Source of the DNA: Cyanophora paradoxa
Taxonomy: Eukaryota; Glaucocystophyceae; Cyanophorales; Cyanophoraceae
Assembly (NCBI GenBank): GCA_004431415.1
Contig: QPMI01000658.1
Location: forward strand, 142,314-206,313
DNA length: 64,000 nucleotides
Direction of reading: 5' to 3'
The translations under genes were made by a program, and so were the position numbers. Below, piece by piece: positions 34,581-46,600 of the stretch (positions are counted from its first letter, which is position 1; each line of letters opens with the position of its first letter). The notes beneath the pieces were generated by a model that had not been told where the DNA came from, ran no database searches, and saw only the letters and a list, made by a program, of their open reading frames with translations.

Positions 34581-36664
34581 CAGCGCACTATAACACATTC
34601 TATAGTTCTAATAAAAAAGCTGTTAAGAAAAAATACTATACTACCGCTGAACGCTGACCGTCGACGTCGCGGACATGCGCAGGAGCGTCGTGCGCGCTGG
34701 GCTCGAGCTCGGGCGGCGCTCGCAATCGGCGGAAGGCGCTGCAGTCGACCGGCACCGGCGAGCTGATCGTGCGGCTGGGCGGCGCTTTCTCGGTCGAGCC
34801 CGGGGCCGTCCTCGGGCTCCAGCTGGACCTCCTCCCGCAGCGCTTCCGCTCCGTCTCCAACTCCGCCGTCGTCGAGATCGAGCAGGTGCGGCGACCCTAT
34901 AATTACTTCAACGCGTGGCGCGCAAGCTGATCACGCGCCCCCGACGCCCTCAGACGTCGATCCCCGTCGAGCAGCTCAAGTCTCAGCTGGCGTGGACGAA
35001 CCGCACCCTCGCGGCGGAGCTGGGGCAGCGCTCCGGATTCGCCGCCTTTCAGACCGGCCCGACGCCCGCCGACGCGTCTTCGTCCACGATCTCGCCCGGA
35101 GCGATCGTCGCCATCGCGCTCGGCAGCGCTGCGGCGGTGCTCGCCGTGGTCTGGGGCGTCCTGGCCTGGCGGCGCCTCTCCGGATATCGATCCGGACCCC
35201 GCCGCCCAGAGCTCGATCGGGATCGCGAACAGCGGCCGAACGCGGACGTCGTCCTCGTGCTCGGGGAGACTCGCGATCAGAGCAGGAGGCCGCCCGCGGG
35301 CACCGCCACTTTTTTTGTTTGAGATTGCAGATAAATTTTTGAGGCGTCCACAGCAAGCCCTCTTTCCTAGAAGCTTGAAGCCTTCACCTTGCATTTTTTT
35401 CCTAGGCCTTTTTCTGTCATTAAAAGCCTCGACCTTTTTTCCATTTTTTTCCAGTTCTTTTCCAGCTATATGCCAGGCTGGGCCCCGCTGGGCCCCGCCC
35501 CGCGGAATGCGCCGGCGCTTCGTGGACTCGCGAAGCGACGCACCTCGCATATTCGCGAAGCGACGCACCTCGGTAGTTCTTTAACTTGCATGCGACTCGA
35601 GGCTCGAGCTCGCTAGCGATTTCTATCGCGAATCGATTCGCGACCCGCGGCCGCGTGCCGAGCTCCAGCCTCCAGCTGCAGCCTGCAGGCTGCAGCCCTC
35701 AGCCTGCGCATGCAGGCTGCAGCCCGCGGCCTGCAGCTGCAGACTGCAGTCAACGTTAACGCCGCAGCGGCGCCGGCTGAGTGATCATGAGTTGACAGTG
35801 ACTCAGTGACTCGCAATCGCGACGCGCGCGCGACGCGCGTCCGACGGTCGCAACGGATGAGCTGTCCGAGGGTAGTGCAACTTCCAAAAAAAAACGAAAA
35901 CTTATGAGCTGTCGGGCAACTTCCAAAACAAACGAATGCGATATTGTTTTTTTCCTTCACTCGAACTCGGATGACGTTGCTCTAGATCTTAGCAGGTTGG
36001 ATCCTAGCAGTGGCTAGCACGTCGACAGTGACTCGACAGTGAGTCGACACTGCAGCTGCTCGCGAAAAAACGTCGGTCCCTACAACTCGCGATCGGTTTT
36101 TTCGCGAGCAGTGCGAGGTAGGCTCTTAGCAGGGTGGATCCTAGCACGGACCCGATCGAGTCCACTGCCGGACCACCGGCGTACCGGGTACTGGATCCGG
36201 ACCAGGCAGCGCATCACGGCGATCACGCTGCGCATGCCGCCAGTGCTACTCAGTGACTAGTACAGTAGTATGCCCGGCGCACTGCATGCGGCATGCGCAC
36301 GTGCACGGGCCCCTAAAGCCTAGTAGCTAGCCAGTACTAGTGGCCCGGCCGCGTTTTGGCGCGCCGGGGGTGCAAGGGGGGAATCTGGATCTAATGAAAG
36401 AGTAGTAGTGGATTGAACATGCACGGGGCAGATATAGATCGACCCCGGCCCAGCGCGCGCGGCAGGTTGAAGTAGACAGAGATTATATATGATTGTAAAG
36501 AGTAGGAAAGGGCTGTTATGCAGAGGCTGCGATCTAACCGAATAAAGAAAAGACTGAATGAACGGCCAGATTAAGCGCACTGTATATGAAAGATTGTTCT
36601 GGAGCGAAAAAACGCTGCGCATCATTTGTGTGCGCGCGGCCTACCGCTAACCCTGAACAGCTGG

Positions 36665-37340
36665 CTAAAAGATGATGGTGCTGTCTGCAGAGGGCTCGCC
36701 GTAAACATAGGCGATCCAGGCCTTCTGCAGGGGGTCGGGGCGGAAGTCGACCATGGGGGTGAGCGGCAGCCAGCGGCGCCGGTCCTGAAGACTAACGACA
36801 GGGTACCGCCAGAGGAAGAGGTGACGATAAGCCTGTGGGAGGGCTTCTGTGGTCTTCAGCAGCCGCGAGTGCTTCGACTGTTGCTAAAGCGAAGGCGACG
36901 GCCTCCTCGCGGATGGGGGGGAAGCCAGGCCGGTCGGGGAGCTCGCGGACGAGGATGAGCAGGGGACTCTCAGCCGCTCCGAGCACGGACACGAGACCGG
37001 CGACGTCGGGGGCCGCTTCTGACGGCCAGGTGGACGCGGCTTGCCGGTATCCGTCCGGCGGGAGCACAAGCGCGACGGCGCCCGCAGAAAGCCGGCTGAG
37101 CGCGAGGCCGAGCCAGGAGGCGTCGTCGGCGGAGGCAACGACGAGCCCCCCAACAGCCAGAGGCGGTCCCGAAGCCGGCCGCGACATCACGTAGCAGCGG
37201 AAGACACTGTCGGCCACCTCCATCGCGAAGGGGATCCCGGAGCTGCGGATGGTTCAGATGATGCTGACTTCAGAGACGGAGGCCGCTCGGCGGTCGCACC
37301 TGGTTCGACGCGTTACACTTGTGCTCGAGGTCCTCGCATG
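36665..37340 (-). CDS. Fragment of an unrecognised gene carried by the insert
   Basis: Reading the minus strand, an exon ending in AACGCGTCGAACCAG then GTGCG (about 37300-37340, product HKCNASNQ) is followed by a block from about 37250 containing GIPFAMEVADSVFRCYV and LLILVRELPDRPGFPPIREE. A 3' block encodes YRHLFLWRYPVVSLQDRRR and MVDFRPDPLQKAWIAYVYGE, ending at a TAG at 36665-36667. The frame changes once near 36870, either at an intron (a CAG acceptor lies at 36878-36880) or at an indel. Composition and splice signals look like a real host gene, incomplete at its 5' end. I do not recognise the family. Confidence 0.45.
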
Positions 37341-37564
37341 CTGGCGTGAGGAGCCTTCATTCAGTGCGCCGCTGAGGAGACGAATCACGGTGTACCCAAG
37401 GCCACGCCGCTGAAATTGATCTGCTGAAGCAGTAGCTGCGCGGGCCTCGTGTGTCGTTTGTTTGAGGACGGGAGATGAGGCAGTGTCCTAGCAGCACTCT
37501 GAGCGTGCCGCTCGCGTGTCCTAGCCGCTCGCAGAAGGGATAATTTTTAAGAAATTCCGTGCGG

Positions 37565-37905
37565 CGTACGCGGCGCAGTGCGAGAAAGTGGAAATCTAGA
37601 GGAGATCGAGCAAGACAGCTAGGGAGAAGTGGTTCCATGCAGAACCGCGCAACGAAGAGCAAGGCGTAAGCAACGCACTGCGAGGAAGCCGAAATCTACA
37701 GGAGACAGCTAGCTATAGGGAGAACTGGTTCCATGCAGAACCGCGGAAGGAATTCGAAGACCGGAATGAGAGAGAAGTTGCTTTCCAGGCTTCAGGTCAA
37801 GGAAAACTGGTCTTCGCTAGAACCGCGGAAGGAATTCGAAGATCGGAATGTGAGAGAAGTTGGTTTCCAGGCTTCAAGTCAAGGAAAACTGGTCTTCGCC
37901 CTCGA
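37565..37905. repeat. Two sets of short tandem repeats in the insert
   Basis: An 81-base unit starting GAACCGCGGAAGGAATTCGA is present twice in a row (about 37739-37819 and 37820-37900, few mismatches). Before it, a unit of about 95 bases ending GTTCCATGCAGAACCGC is present twice (about 37577-37649 and 37672-37743). Confidence 0.8.
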
Positions 37906-38385
37906 AAACCTTTTTTGCATGGACGGCCGCAGCGACAAACACGTGTCGCTGCAAGCGAATTTCCACCCATTTTTTTCCCGCGTTGCAAACTGGACCTCGA
38001 AAACGGCCTCATAGAAGAATTTTGGCTGAAGCGAGGGAACGGGAAGCAAGGGGGGGAAGACCTTCGGTCTTCTTTTCCCCCCTTGCAACTACGGCACCGG
38101 TACCGGGGTAGTAGGACTCTAGCCTACCGCGGGGCCGGTACCGGTAGGACTCCGTACTACGTATATACGTTAGGGGCCTTGCCAGGCTTGCGCTAGGGCC
38201 AAGTACAACTAGTAGTTCAACGGTTGCAGCCAAGGTGCAGGTGGGCTCGAGCTCCCGGGTCCTTGACAGTGTTGACACGGCGTGCGAGTGACGGCGCGGG
38301 GTGTGGCGCAGGCGCGTGCGTGATTACACGATCTCGAGCGCTTCTTATTCTTTCTTCAAGGACTAGACCACGTATCTTGGCGAAG

Positions 38386-39301
38386 ATGGTGTTCTCGCCT
38401 TTAATGTATTTCAACAACTCCTCGACCGGTCCGTGCGATTTCTCAAGAGCGTGCCGCGCATGCAGCATGTACAGTGCCCGCCGCGCAGGCGCACGCAATT
38501 GACAATGCGCATGCAGACTACGCCTGCTTCAAGACGTCCGACTGCAGCGGCAGTGGGAACGGCTACTCGGGGAAAACCTATGACAAGATCAATGCAGCTG
38601 CCGAGTGCTGGGCCGGAGGGCTACCTACGTAAAGTGGGGCCCCGACTCGAACTCGAACACGATTTGTAAGAGCGTGACCGACTCGGACTTCAAAGCCGGT
38701 GCGAAAATCTGGTTTCGCATGATCATGTCTAGATCTGCCTGCGCATATGCATGCGCACTGACTTCGCAAAGGCTTTAAATGTTATTCTGGGAGCACCTGC
38801 TCGGAAAGCACTCTGCAAGCTGATTTCACAAGCGGAAGCTACCTCCTTGACTATGCTAGCACAATGTGCAACCTTTACGGGCAGTACTGCAACTCCTTCA
38901 AATTCAATGGCGTGTGCATCCAAAAGAAAACGACGAATTGCAGCTCCAATTGCTCATATAGGACGACGACGACGAAACTCGACGACGATACTCAGGTGCA
39001 CCCCCTCGAAAAATAAATTAAATTAAACCTGCATGAATTGAGACGTGGCCTGGAAATCTAACCGACGAGCTTGCTATATATGCCATCGGCAGGTCGTGGG
39101 TGGTGAGGATCCGGAGGAGGCCGAGATGGATGCTGCGGAGATCGAGGTGGAGGCGGAAGCGGAGGCCGCGGTGCGCCCTCTCCCGCGGCTGACTCCTCAG
39201 ACTCGATCGCGAGCTCGCCGCGACAATCGCAATCTGAGGCGCCGCGACAGATGCTTGCAATTGCGGACGCTGAGGGCGCCGACTTCGACGCCTGCGCGTG
39301 A
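38386..39301 (+). pseudogene. Copy B of the small Cys-rich gene
   Basis: It matches 22780-23695 exon for exon. One G is missing at about 38618 (GGAGGGCTACC versus GGAGGGGCTACC in copy A), which shifts the frame in the second exon. The loss is in a G run and may be a sequencing error, in which case the copy is intact. Confidence 0.6.
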
Positions 39302-39359
39302 TAAATACGCATACCGTAGTACCGCAAACTCCAGCAGCCGAGGCGTGACAAGACTATAG

Positions 39360-39376
39360 CTATATATATATAGCTA
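39360..39376. repeat. (TA)n expansion private to copy B
   Basis: Copy A reads ACTATAGCTAGCAC (about 23746); copy B reads ACTATAGCTATATATATATAGCTAGCAC. The difference is a short microsatellite expansion of 14 bases. Confidence 0.8.
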
Positions 39377-41200
39377 GCACTCTCTCTGAGATTCTCCTTT
39401 ACCCGTGCACGTGCCGCAGTGCAGCTTACTTGATTGTATCGTGCTAATGGCTCAGACGGCATGATCATGATCGTGAGACTTCGATTTCGGATGGTTTGTG
39501 ACCGTTGAACAGATGCACGCGTATGCATGCACAACTTGGCAAGGTCATCGATTTTTTTTGCAAAAGCCCAACCGGGCAATGTTCGTATTAAAATGACAAC
39601 AACAGCCTCCCCGTCGGCGGCATCGAACTGGGGGGGCACCTTATCTTGCTCTAAGGCTCTGCTACCATGCTACCACAACTTAGCTAGCAACGTGTTGAGC
39701 TGGAGCGGGGAGGTCCTAAGGGTGCTGTCGTCCGTGGCCCTGTGGGGGGGGAGGGGGAGGGGGGGAGGGCACTTCCGGCCAGGTTGGGCGTAGGGAAGGG
39801 GTGAGGAGAAGAGGGGTGCGGGGGAGAGGGGTCTCGGAGGAAAATTAAGCTAGCTGCCACGGCCCGAGTGCCGCCGCCGGGGGCGGGGGCGGGGCGCTGG
39901 AGGGCGGCCGGGGCGGGGCGCGGGAGCCGGGGGCGGGGGTGGGGTGCTGGAGCCGGGGGGCGGGGGGCGGGGCGCTGGAGCCGGAGGGCGGGGGCGGGAC
40001 GCTGGCGCCGGCGGCAGGGGCCGGCATGGAAGCCGGGTCCGGGCGAGCCTCGTCTGGCTCTGGGGGGGGGGGACCGAGCGTACACGTCTCTGTACCGACC
40101 TCGGGGAGGAGGAGTCCGGGTGGGCGCCCTTTGGGCCCAGGCCGGGGGAGAGGGGGCGGGGGCGTGGGCCCGCGGGGCCTGGGCTCTGGGCGGGGGAGGG
40201 ACCGGCGCGGGGCGCTAGGGAGTAGGACGTGGGCGCACCCTGCCGTTGTTGTATATCGGACGGCGCCGACGGCCCCGTCGCGCGGCGAGCTCGAGGCGGA
40301 GGGGAGAGGTCGAGATGCAGGGCGAGATCTGCAGGCGCGCGGGCACGTTCTGTAAGGATGGGGCGGCGCGCGCGGCGCCTGCAGCATGGCGGCGGCGTTC
40401 GAGGAGCAGCGGCGGCGGCGCGCGACGGCGGGAGCGTCAGTTTAGAGAGCTGGTGGTTATCGGACATCTGCTATGCGGCGGGTGGCGTGTAAGTGGCCGG
40501 GACGGGCCGTGGCGCATGCGCGGCGATGGCGGGAAACCGGGCGAGGTCTAGGCGGCCGACCGGCGCCGTTTGCGCGTTCTAGGGCTGTAGTATTATACCG
40601 GGAGCGGCAGCGTGCTGTCTGTACTTCCCGCGCGGGGTGCCGGCGAGGTCCTCGACATTCAAAAAGTGGCTCGATGATGTCGGCGGGGCTCCACGACGCT
40701 CCGGGGGCGGGCTGCCGGCTTCGGCGGTCGTGCTGGACGGTGATGTGCTCGTGTCGCCTGGCGGGCTGCGCCCGGCTGGCCTAACTAGCGTTGTCGGTCC
40801 ACGGGGGTCGGGTGGAGCTGGCGCGCGACTTTCCGAGCAGCTTGACACGCGGCGTTATCAGGCACCCACGGGTGGGAAGCCTGGCCCGCCGCGCTGCCGT
40901 AATCGTCGCGCGTAATATACCGACTGTAAGTAACAGTAAGTGGGCTATAGCTGTTGTCAAATTCAAATAAGCACTAGCTATAGTCTGACTGCCTCGGGTC
41001 CGGAGGCTCTAGAACTGATCATAAATCGAGCTGCAGCTCGATTCAGAGTCAGCGAAGAAGAGAGAGGGAGGGAGCCGGGCCAGTCAGTCTTCTTCTTCTT
41101 CTGCTTCTGCTTCCCACCCACCCACCCGTCCGTCCGTCTCACCTGGACGGCGCCCTTGAGCTGCGCCCGCTCGCCGCAGTCCGAGTTCGAAGTTCGGCGG

Positions 41201-43536
41201 TCACATGACCGCGCAGGCCTCGCAGCCCTTCTCCGTTTTGCAGACGGGGCAGCCCTTCGAGAACAGCGAAGTGAGCCCAGGCGGCCAGCGAGGGCCCCGC
41301 GGCCGGGCGCTGGCAGGGCGGGGCAGCCGGGCGCTGGCGGGGCGGACCTTGCAGCCGGTGGCCTGGTGCCGCTTGCGGGTCGCCTCGATGAAGCGCTCGA
41401 GCTGCTTCTCGTCCATGGCCTGCGCGGGGGCGGCGTCGGCGGCGGCGGCGCCGCGAGTCGAGGGCGCGGGGCCGGCGCCACGCACGTCGAAGTCCGGCAC
41501 CTCTCTGCCCTTGGGCGAGGGCGAGGGCGTGGCCCCCTCTGGCCCGCGGGCGAGGGCGCGGGCGCGGGCGAGGCCGCGGGGAGGCCGCCTGCGAACGAAG
41601 AAGTTTCGGCGAACGAAGTTTCGGCTATAAATAGCCGGGGGTACCGGAGGCGCGAGGGAGTCGGGGCGGTGGGGGCGGCGCCGTTGGGAGGTGGGGCGCC
41701 CCCGGGGCCCGCCGGAGGGCGGCCTCAAGGCGCTGCGCGTGCTCCCGGTGGTGCCCGGCCCCGCCGCCCCGCCGGGCCCGCCGCCTGCAGCGCCGCCTCG
41801 AGCTGCGAGGTGCGCGCCAGCCACTCCTTGATCTCCCGCACCTGGCCCTCCAGCGCCGCGGCGCCGCCGCCTTCCGCCCCGCCCCCGCCCCCGCCCCCGG
41901 GCGGAGTGGAGGGCGGCGAGGAGGGACACCAGGTTGGAGACGAAGGACTCGCGCTCGGCGCGGAGGCCGCGCTTGCCGCGCACGCGCTCCGCCAGCGTCT
42001 CGATGCGGTCCCGTGTCTCCGCCAGCTCCGCCGACGCCCGCTGCAGGCCCTCCCGCCTCTCCTCCAGGTCCTGCGCCCGCCGCAAGCCAAGCCCACCTCA
42101 GAGTAAAGAAGAAGAAGAACGAGGAACTAGCTCGGCTTAATCAAACTAGCCAAATGAAGAACTAGAGCTCAGGATCGATGGGTGGGCGGACGCACGCGGG
42201 TGCGGGCGCGGAGGGCGTCCTTGAGCGCGTTGAGCTTCTCGACGGGGAAGCCGAGCTCGGCCTGCTTCTTCTGCTCGGCCGCCCTCAGAGTCAGCGAAGA
42301 AGAGAGAGGGAGGGGGAGAGCGAAGAAGAAGAGAGAGGCCTAGGAGGGAGCCGAGCTATCTATCTAACCAGCTTTCTGGATCTATCTAGTCTTCTTCTTC
42401 TGCTTCCCACCCACCCGTCCATCCGTCTCACCTGGACGGCGCCCTTGAGCTGCGCCCGCTCGATGGCGCACTCCTCGAGGCCCTCCTTCTGCTTCTCGAC
42501 GGCCTTGCGGATCTCCTTGAGCACCGAGCGCAGCGTGACGACGTGCCCGGCCAGCATGTCGTACACCTGCGCGGCGGCCGCTGAGCGGGAGCCGGGAGCT
42601 GGGCGGGGCTGGGCTGGAGCCTGGGCTAGGCAAAGAGGCAATCTCGTTTATCTATCGATCTATCTAGCTGCCGAGGGGCGGCTGAGGGCGAGCCGAGGGC
42701 GGGGGGGGCGGGGCGGGGCGGGGCTAGGCAAAGAGTTCAGGAACGCTATAACCATCTTATATCTTGACTGTCTTGAGAACTATCTTAAGCCTGAGATACT
42801 TTCAATGTTCCTCTGACCTGCTTGGCGGCAGCAAGCTCCTGGTACTTCTCCTGCGCCGTCTCCCGGAACCGCGCGTCCTGCAGCTCCGCCACCATCCCCT
42901 CGTACTCCGTCCGCCGCGCCTGATTAGAAGAGTGAGCGAGAGGGGTACAGGGAGGAGTAGGGGGGTACGCGGCGCGCTCGCTTGCCTGGAGCTCGTCGTT
43001 CTTTGCGAGAATGAGGAGGCGGAGGCCGGTGACCTTGCGCGCCGCTGCTTCCAGCTCGCCCCGCCGCACCTGCCGCCCCGCACGGGGAGAGGTCAGAAGA
43101 CACCGGGCGCCTCCTTTCTACCCGTGTACCCCGGCGCGCCCCTTCCATCCGTCCTCACCTGGAGGCGGCGGGCGATCTCGGCCGAGGCCTGCTTGTGCAC
43201 CTCCGCAGGCGACATCTGCCGCCCCGTCGGCTTGGTTGGTTGGTTGGAGGGGGGGGGAGGAGGGGGGTACGCACGCCGGAGAGGTCCGCGCCGAGCGAGG
43301 CGACGAGCTCGATGAGGGGCTCCCCGGCGGTAGAGAGATCGAGGAGCCGGCCTGCGCCATCGACGGAGACGGGAGATGAGGAGGGCTCGGCGGCGGCGAC
43401 GCTGCCGCGCTCGGGGCGGGGCGGGCGGGGCGGGGTCGGCGGGGGCTACCGGGGCCTTGGAGACCTGCTCGAAGGTCTTCTGCAGGTCTTCCTTCAGCGC
43501 CAGCAGCTTCTCGTGCTCCGCCCTGCGCCCCGGCTG
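41201..43536 (-). CDS. Copy B of the coiled-coil / Cys-motif gene
   Basis: It matches 25578-27930 with the same exon order and the same C-terminal CPVCKTEKGCEAC motif. Small differences are concentrated in G/C runs, mostly introns and Pro/Gly-rich stretches. As in copy A, the 5' end runs into the next repeat junction (43651), so the true first exon is not represented in either copy. Confidence 0.55.
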
Positions 43537-43650
43537 CTTGAGGGGACGGGGGAGGGGGGGGGGGGGGGGGGCTGGCTGGCTAGGGGGCCGCTAGGACGCT
43601 AGGCTAGAACGAGTGGGAGGGAAGCTAGGAGGGACGGTAGTGGGAGGGAA

Positions 43651-46600
43651 GCTAGCGCTGCGTCGTAGGCGCGTTAGCGAGAATGGCCCCTGAATCGGTT
43701 GCAGAGGAGGTCAAGCGTAGTTTACGATGGCCAGCGATACATATACGCGCAAGGCGGTACGCGCTTGGCCGTGCTTCGAATTCGCTTAAGCTTTCACTGC
43801 CGATTAGCGTCGACGTACTAAGTTCGTTCATGCTCAATGACAGGATACCATCCCGCGGACGGATCCCTCAAAAATTCTGTTCTACGTTTTGGTGCGCGAG
43901 CATTCGCAATCGCCGCAGGCTTAGGTCACGAACGTTGAATGGCTTTACCCCCAGATCTTCAAACCCTTGCCGGGACCGCGGTGTGGACCAGCGCATCTGA
44001 CCGCAAGAGAAACGCGCAATGCGCAGTGCGTAATCTAATGCATCTGCTTTGTTACGAAGCCACCGCGGATGATGACGACTCGCGCGTTGTTGTAGGGCTA
44101 CCATGACGGCAAGATAGCTTTCACGGGCGGTCACGGCGGATCATTCAGGAACGGTGAGGCATAGCTTGAGCGCTTATATATTAAGCTTGCAATTGCATCC
44201 GCTGGACGCCAACGACTTCCGTTCGTTCCAGACCTGGCCCTGTTTGACACTACCGGCAACACGTGGTCGACGAAGTTTGCAGAGGCGGCCGACTCCGGTG
44301 CCATCGGAGAAGGGCGCATCTGCGCGATCCTCGGCGTTTGGCGGCGGGACGCCAGCGTGTCCCTGACCGGAATGAGGTAGGTTCTAGATGCGAAGACCGA
44401 CTCGCGTTTTCGCCGAATGGACCCAATTGAGAGACGGCTCAGATACGCCAACCTTTCGGGTTCCCCGACCGCTTGGACGAACCCCTACTCCGGCTCGCCG
44501 ACTGTCCCGCCGTCCCGAATGTTTCCCTGGTTTGTTGTAAGATCCGAGCGACCATGCGGCTGTCGCCAATTTAATTTGATCATGGAGCTTAAGACTGGAT
44601 CTAGAGAGATTATATTAAAACGTTTCGAGCGCAGGCACTGGGTGATGACGGTGAACTCGTACCCGATGTGGGTGCGGCCGGCCGCTTGTTTGTATCTTAA
44701 CTAGCTTTCGGCCCCCGTTCTGAATTGATCTCCGTTCACCTCATGATCAGGTCGTCGTCGGAGGGTTCGAAAAACAGTCGGGGCCGAAGTTCTACACTCG
44801 AACCGACGCTTGGGTATATCCGCATTCAAATTTGAGCGTCTTCATTAATCGGTATCGTACACACTGACAAATGCGGCAGGTTTTCAGGCGCCGGCCCCGT
44901 GCGTTTATCTTTTCGTAACTGCTCCGGACATCGAAATTAAAGTACGTCGCGATTTAGAGCTTTAAAGCTCACTGTCCTTCAGATTGTATGAACGTCTGTG
45001 GTTCAAGCGGGTGGCAGAAGCTGAACGTCAGCGGCGCGTTCCCGATGACAGCAGGTTCGAATTCGTCTAGGACGGCTCGCGATCGCCAGTCATTACCACC
45101 TGTACGCGAGCTCATTCGTCTCCTTCCCGCTTTGCAGAGGGCGCAGGGGGGTATTTCCCTTCCCTCAAACGCGCCTATCTGTTTGGAGGACGGACTCGGA
45201 CTGCCGGGGGCAATTATTATGCCTACGAACTCGTCAACGATCTCTACCAGATTGACGTCTCAGGTGCAATGCGTGATTCTAGATCTATAGTGTAGCGACG
45301 TGCGCGAAAGCGGTCTAACCTCGCGGCAGTCTCCTCCGACTGTCCCTGCTCCCGGCGCCGGCTCACGGAACAAGACGACTCTATGCATACGGAATCCTCC
45401 GCCAAGGCCGGCCGCGCGCTGCTGCAGGACGGCGGTTTGTTGAGCGCGTTAAAGAATTTATCGTCCTTGATGCTGGGCGCAGAGCCGGACCCGAGCTTCG
45501 TGACGACGGAGAACCCCGTCGACATGCGGCTTGCGGCGGCCGCGAACGCGACCAGCGGGCCAGAGGACCCGACCGCGCTCCTCAGCGCCGACGCGGAGCG
45601 CTACGACACCAGGTGGACCATGGACCGGCAGGCGACGCTCGCCGCGCTCGAGCCGCAGGCCCGCAAGTCCCTCGAAGCCCTGTCCGGTACTTTTAGCTTT
45701 GAATTCTTTGCAAATTCGAGCGCTGTACATGTCCGAGCGATCTCTCACGCAAAACGTTCATCAGCGATGCGCGAGGCGCAAATCATGGCGTTTGCCCAGC
45801 TGCGTCCTGCGGAGTCGGCACAGGGCGCGCGCTCGTACAACGGCGAAAACGGGACCACCGCAATCGTCATCGACCGAAGTGCGCGGGGGCGGTTTAAAAA
45901 AACTTTGGAGGCTTTGAGAACCGCCGGTCGCTGACAAGGATCGGACCTCAGGTGTCGGGAGCTGCCCGCCTGACCGCAAATTCGCGGGCGCGCTGGGAAG
46001 GACCAAGCTGCCCACGCTAGCGACCTGCCTAGCTGGAGCTGCCCCCAACCAGCCGAGCGCGACCGCCGATTTCGACGTTGCGGTCTGCTCCATTGTCGTC
46101 CCCGTGGCAAACGCAGTGCAGGTGCCTCATCCTCAAGTTTACTCCCCGTTCGCGCTGCCGGACTGCTGATTCTCGTACAAACAGGTGTCGCTTCCAATTA
46201 CGAAGTCGGGGCTCTACCGGTTCCGGGCGCACGACGAGACCGCCAACTCCCCGACGTCACTCGCCATCGATCTCCGCAGCGATGGGTCGTGCGCCCCAAT
46301 CGCCTGCAGCAGGCCGTCCCCGGGTGCGGTTTGTCGTTCGGGATGCGTTTTTCGACGCAATTTAGCAAGCCTTTCCCTCAGGCGACGCGACCGAGCTCTG
46401 GGCGCTGCTGTACGAGAACAGCACGGTGAACGTCAACGTCGCGGCCGTGGCCAGCGGCGCCGCCGGCGCCAACGCGAGCTGCCCGCCGTCGGACGCCGCC
46501 GTGCTCGACGTTTCGTTCGAGGTGCCCGACGACCTTTTCCTTTTGACTTTTCAAATTATCAACAGTTGAATAATAACAACCTAATATAAAGCCATGCATA

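Larger units (their letters stand above)
28073..35322 (+). pseudogene. Headless copy B of the kelch/beta-helix/transmembrane half
   Basis: Exons match copy A from the first kelch blade (28073) to the stop (35320-35322). No signal peptide or stalk exon lies upstream; instead there is the 5' side of the minus-strand coiled-coil gene. Most beta-helix rungs keep a better frame than copy A, for example RKSLEALSG at about 30064 and an unbroken WGVYGGAARVF near 32980. However, an exon is split by a 374-bp retroposed insert (30386-30759), and the exon near 34140 is partly duplicated. The transmembrane helix is at 35083-35166. It could only be expressed from a new promoter. Confidence 0.65.
36340..38087. 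mobile_element. 1748-bp insert private to copy B, with 4-bp target duplication and a captured gene fragment
   Basis: Copy A reads CCAGTACTACGGCACC across this point (about 22481). In copy B ACTA is present on both sides (36336-36339 and 38088-38091). TGCAAGGGGGGAA at 36371-36383 is repeated inverted as TTCCCCCCTTGCA at 38075-38087, exactly at the right edge; the left copy is 31 bases inside. A hairpin with CTTCGG loop lies at 38045-38086. Contents are a minus-strand gene fragment (36665 to about 37340) and tandem repeats (37560-37910). It is probably a DNA transposon that carries host sequence; no transposase is seen. Confidence 0.65.
35323..38385. other. Intergenic part of copy B
   Basis: It corresponds to copy A 21470-22779, including the A6/T6 hairpin at about 36056-36111, interrupted by the 1.75-kb insert at 36340-38087. 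Confidence 0.6.
28045..43650. repeat. Tandem segmental duplication, copy B
   Basis: Direct repeat of copy A, about 2.4 kb longer because of three private events: an insert at 30386-30759, a partial duplication at about 34140-34580 and an insert at 36340-38087. It begins in the 44-nt intron between the stalk and the first kelch blade of the giant gene. Confidence 0.95.
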
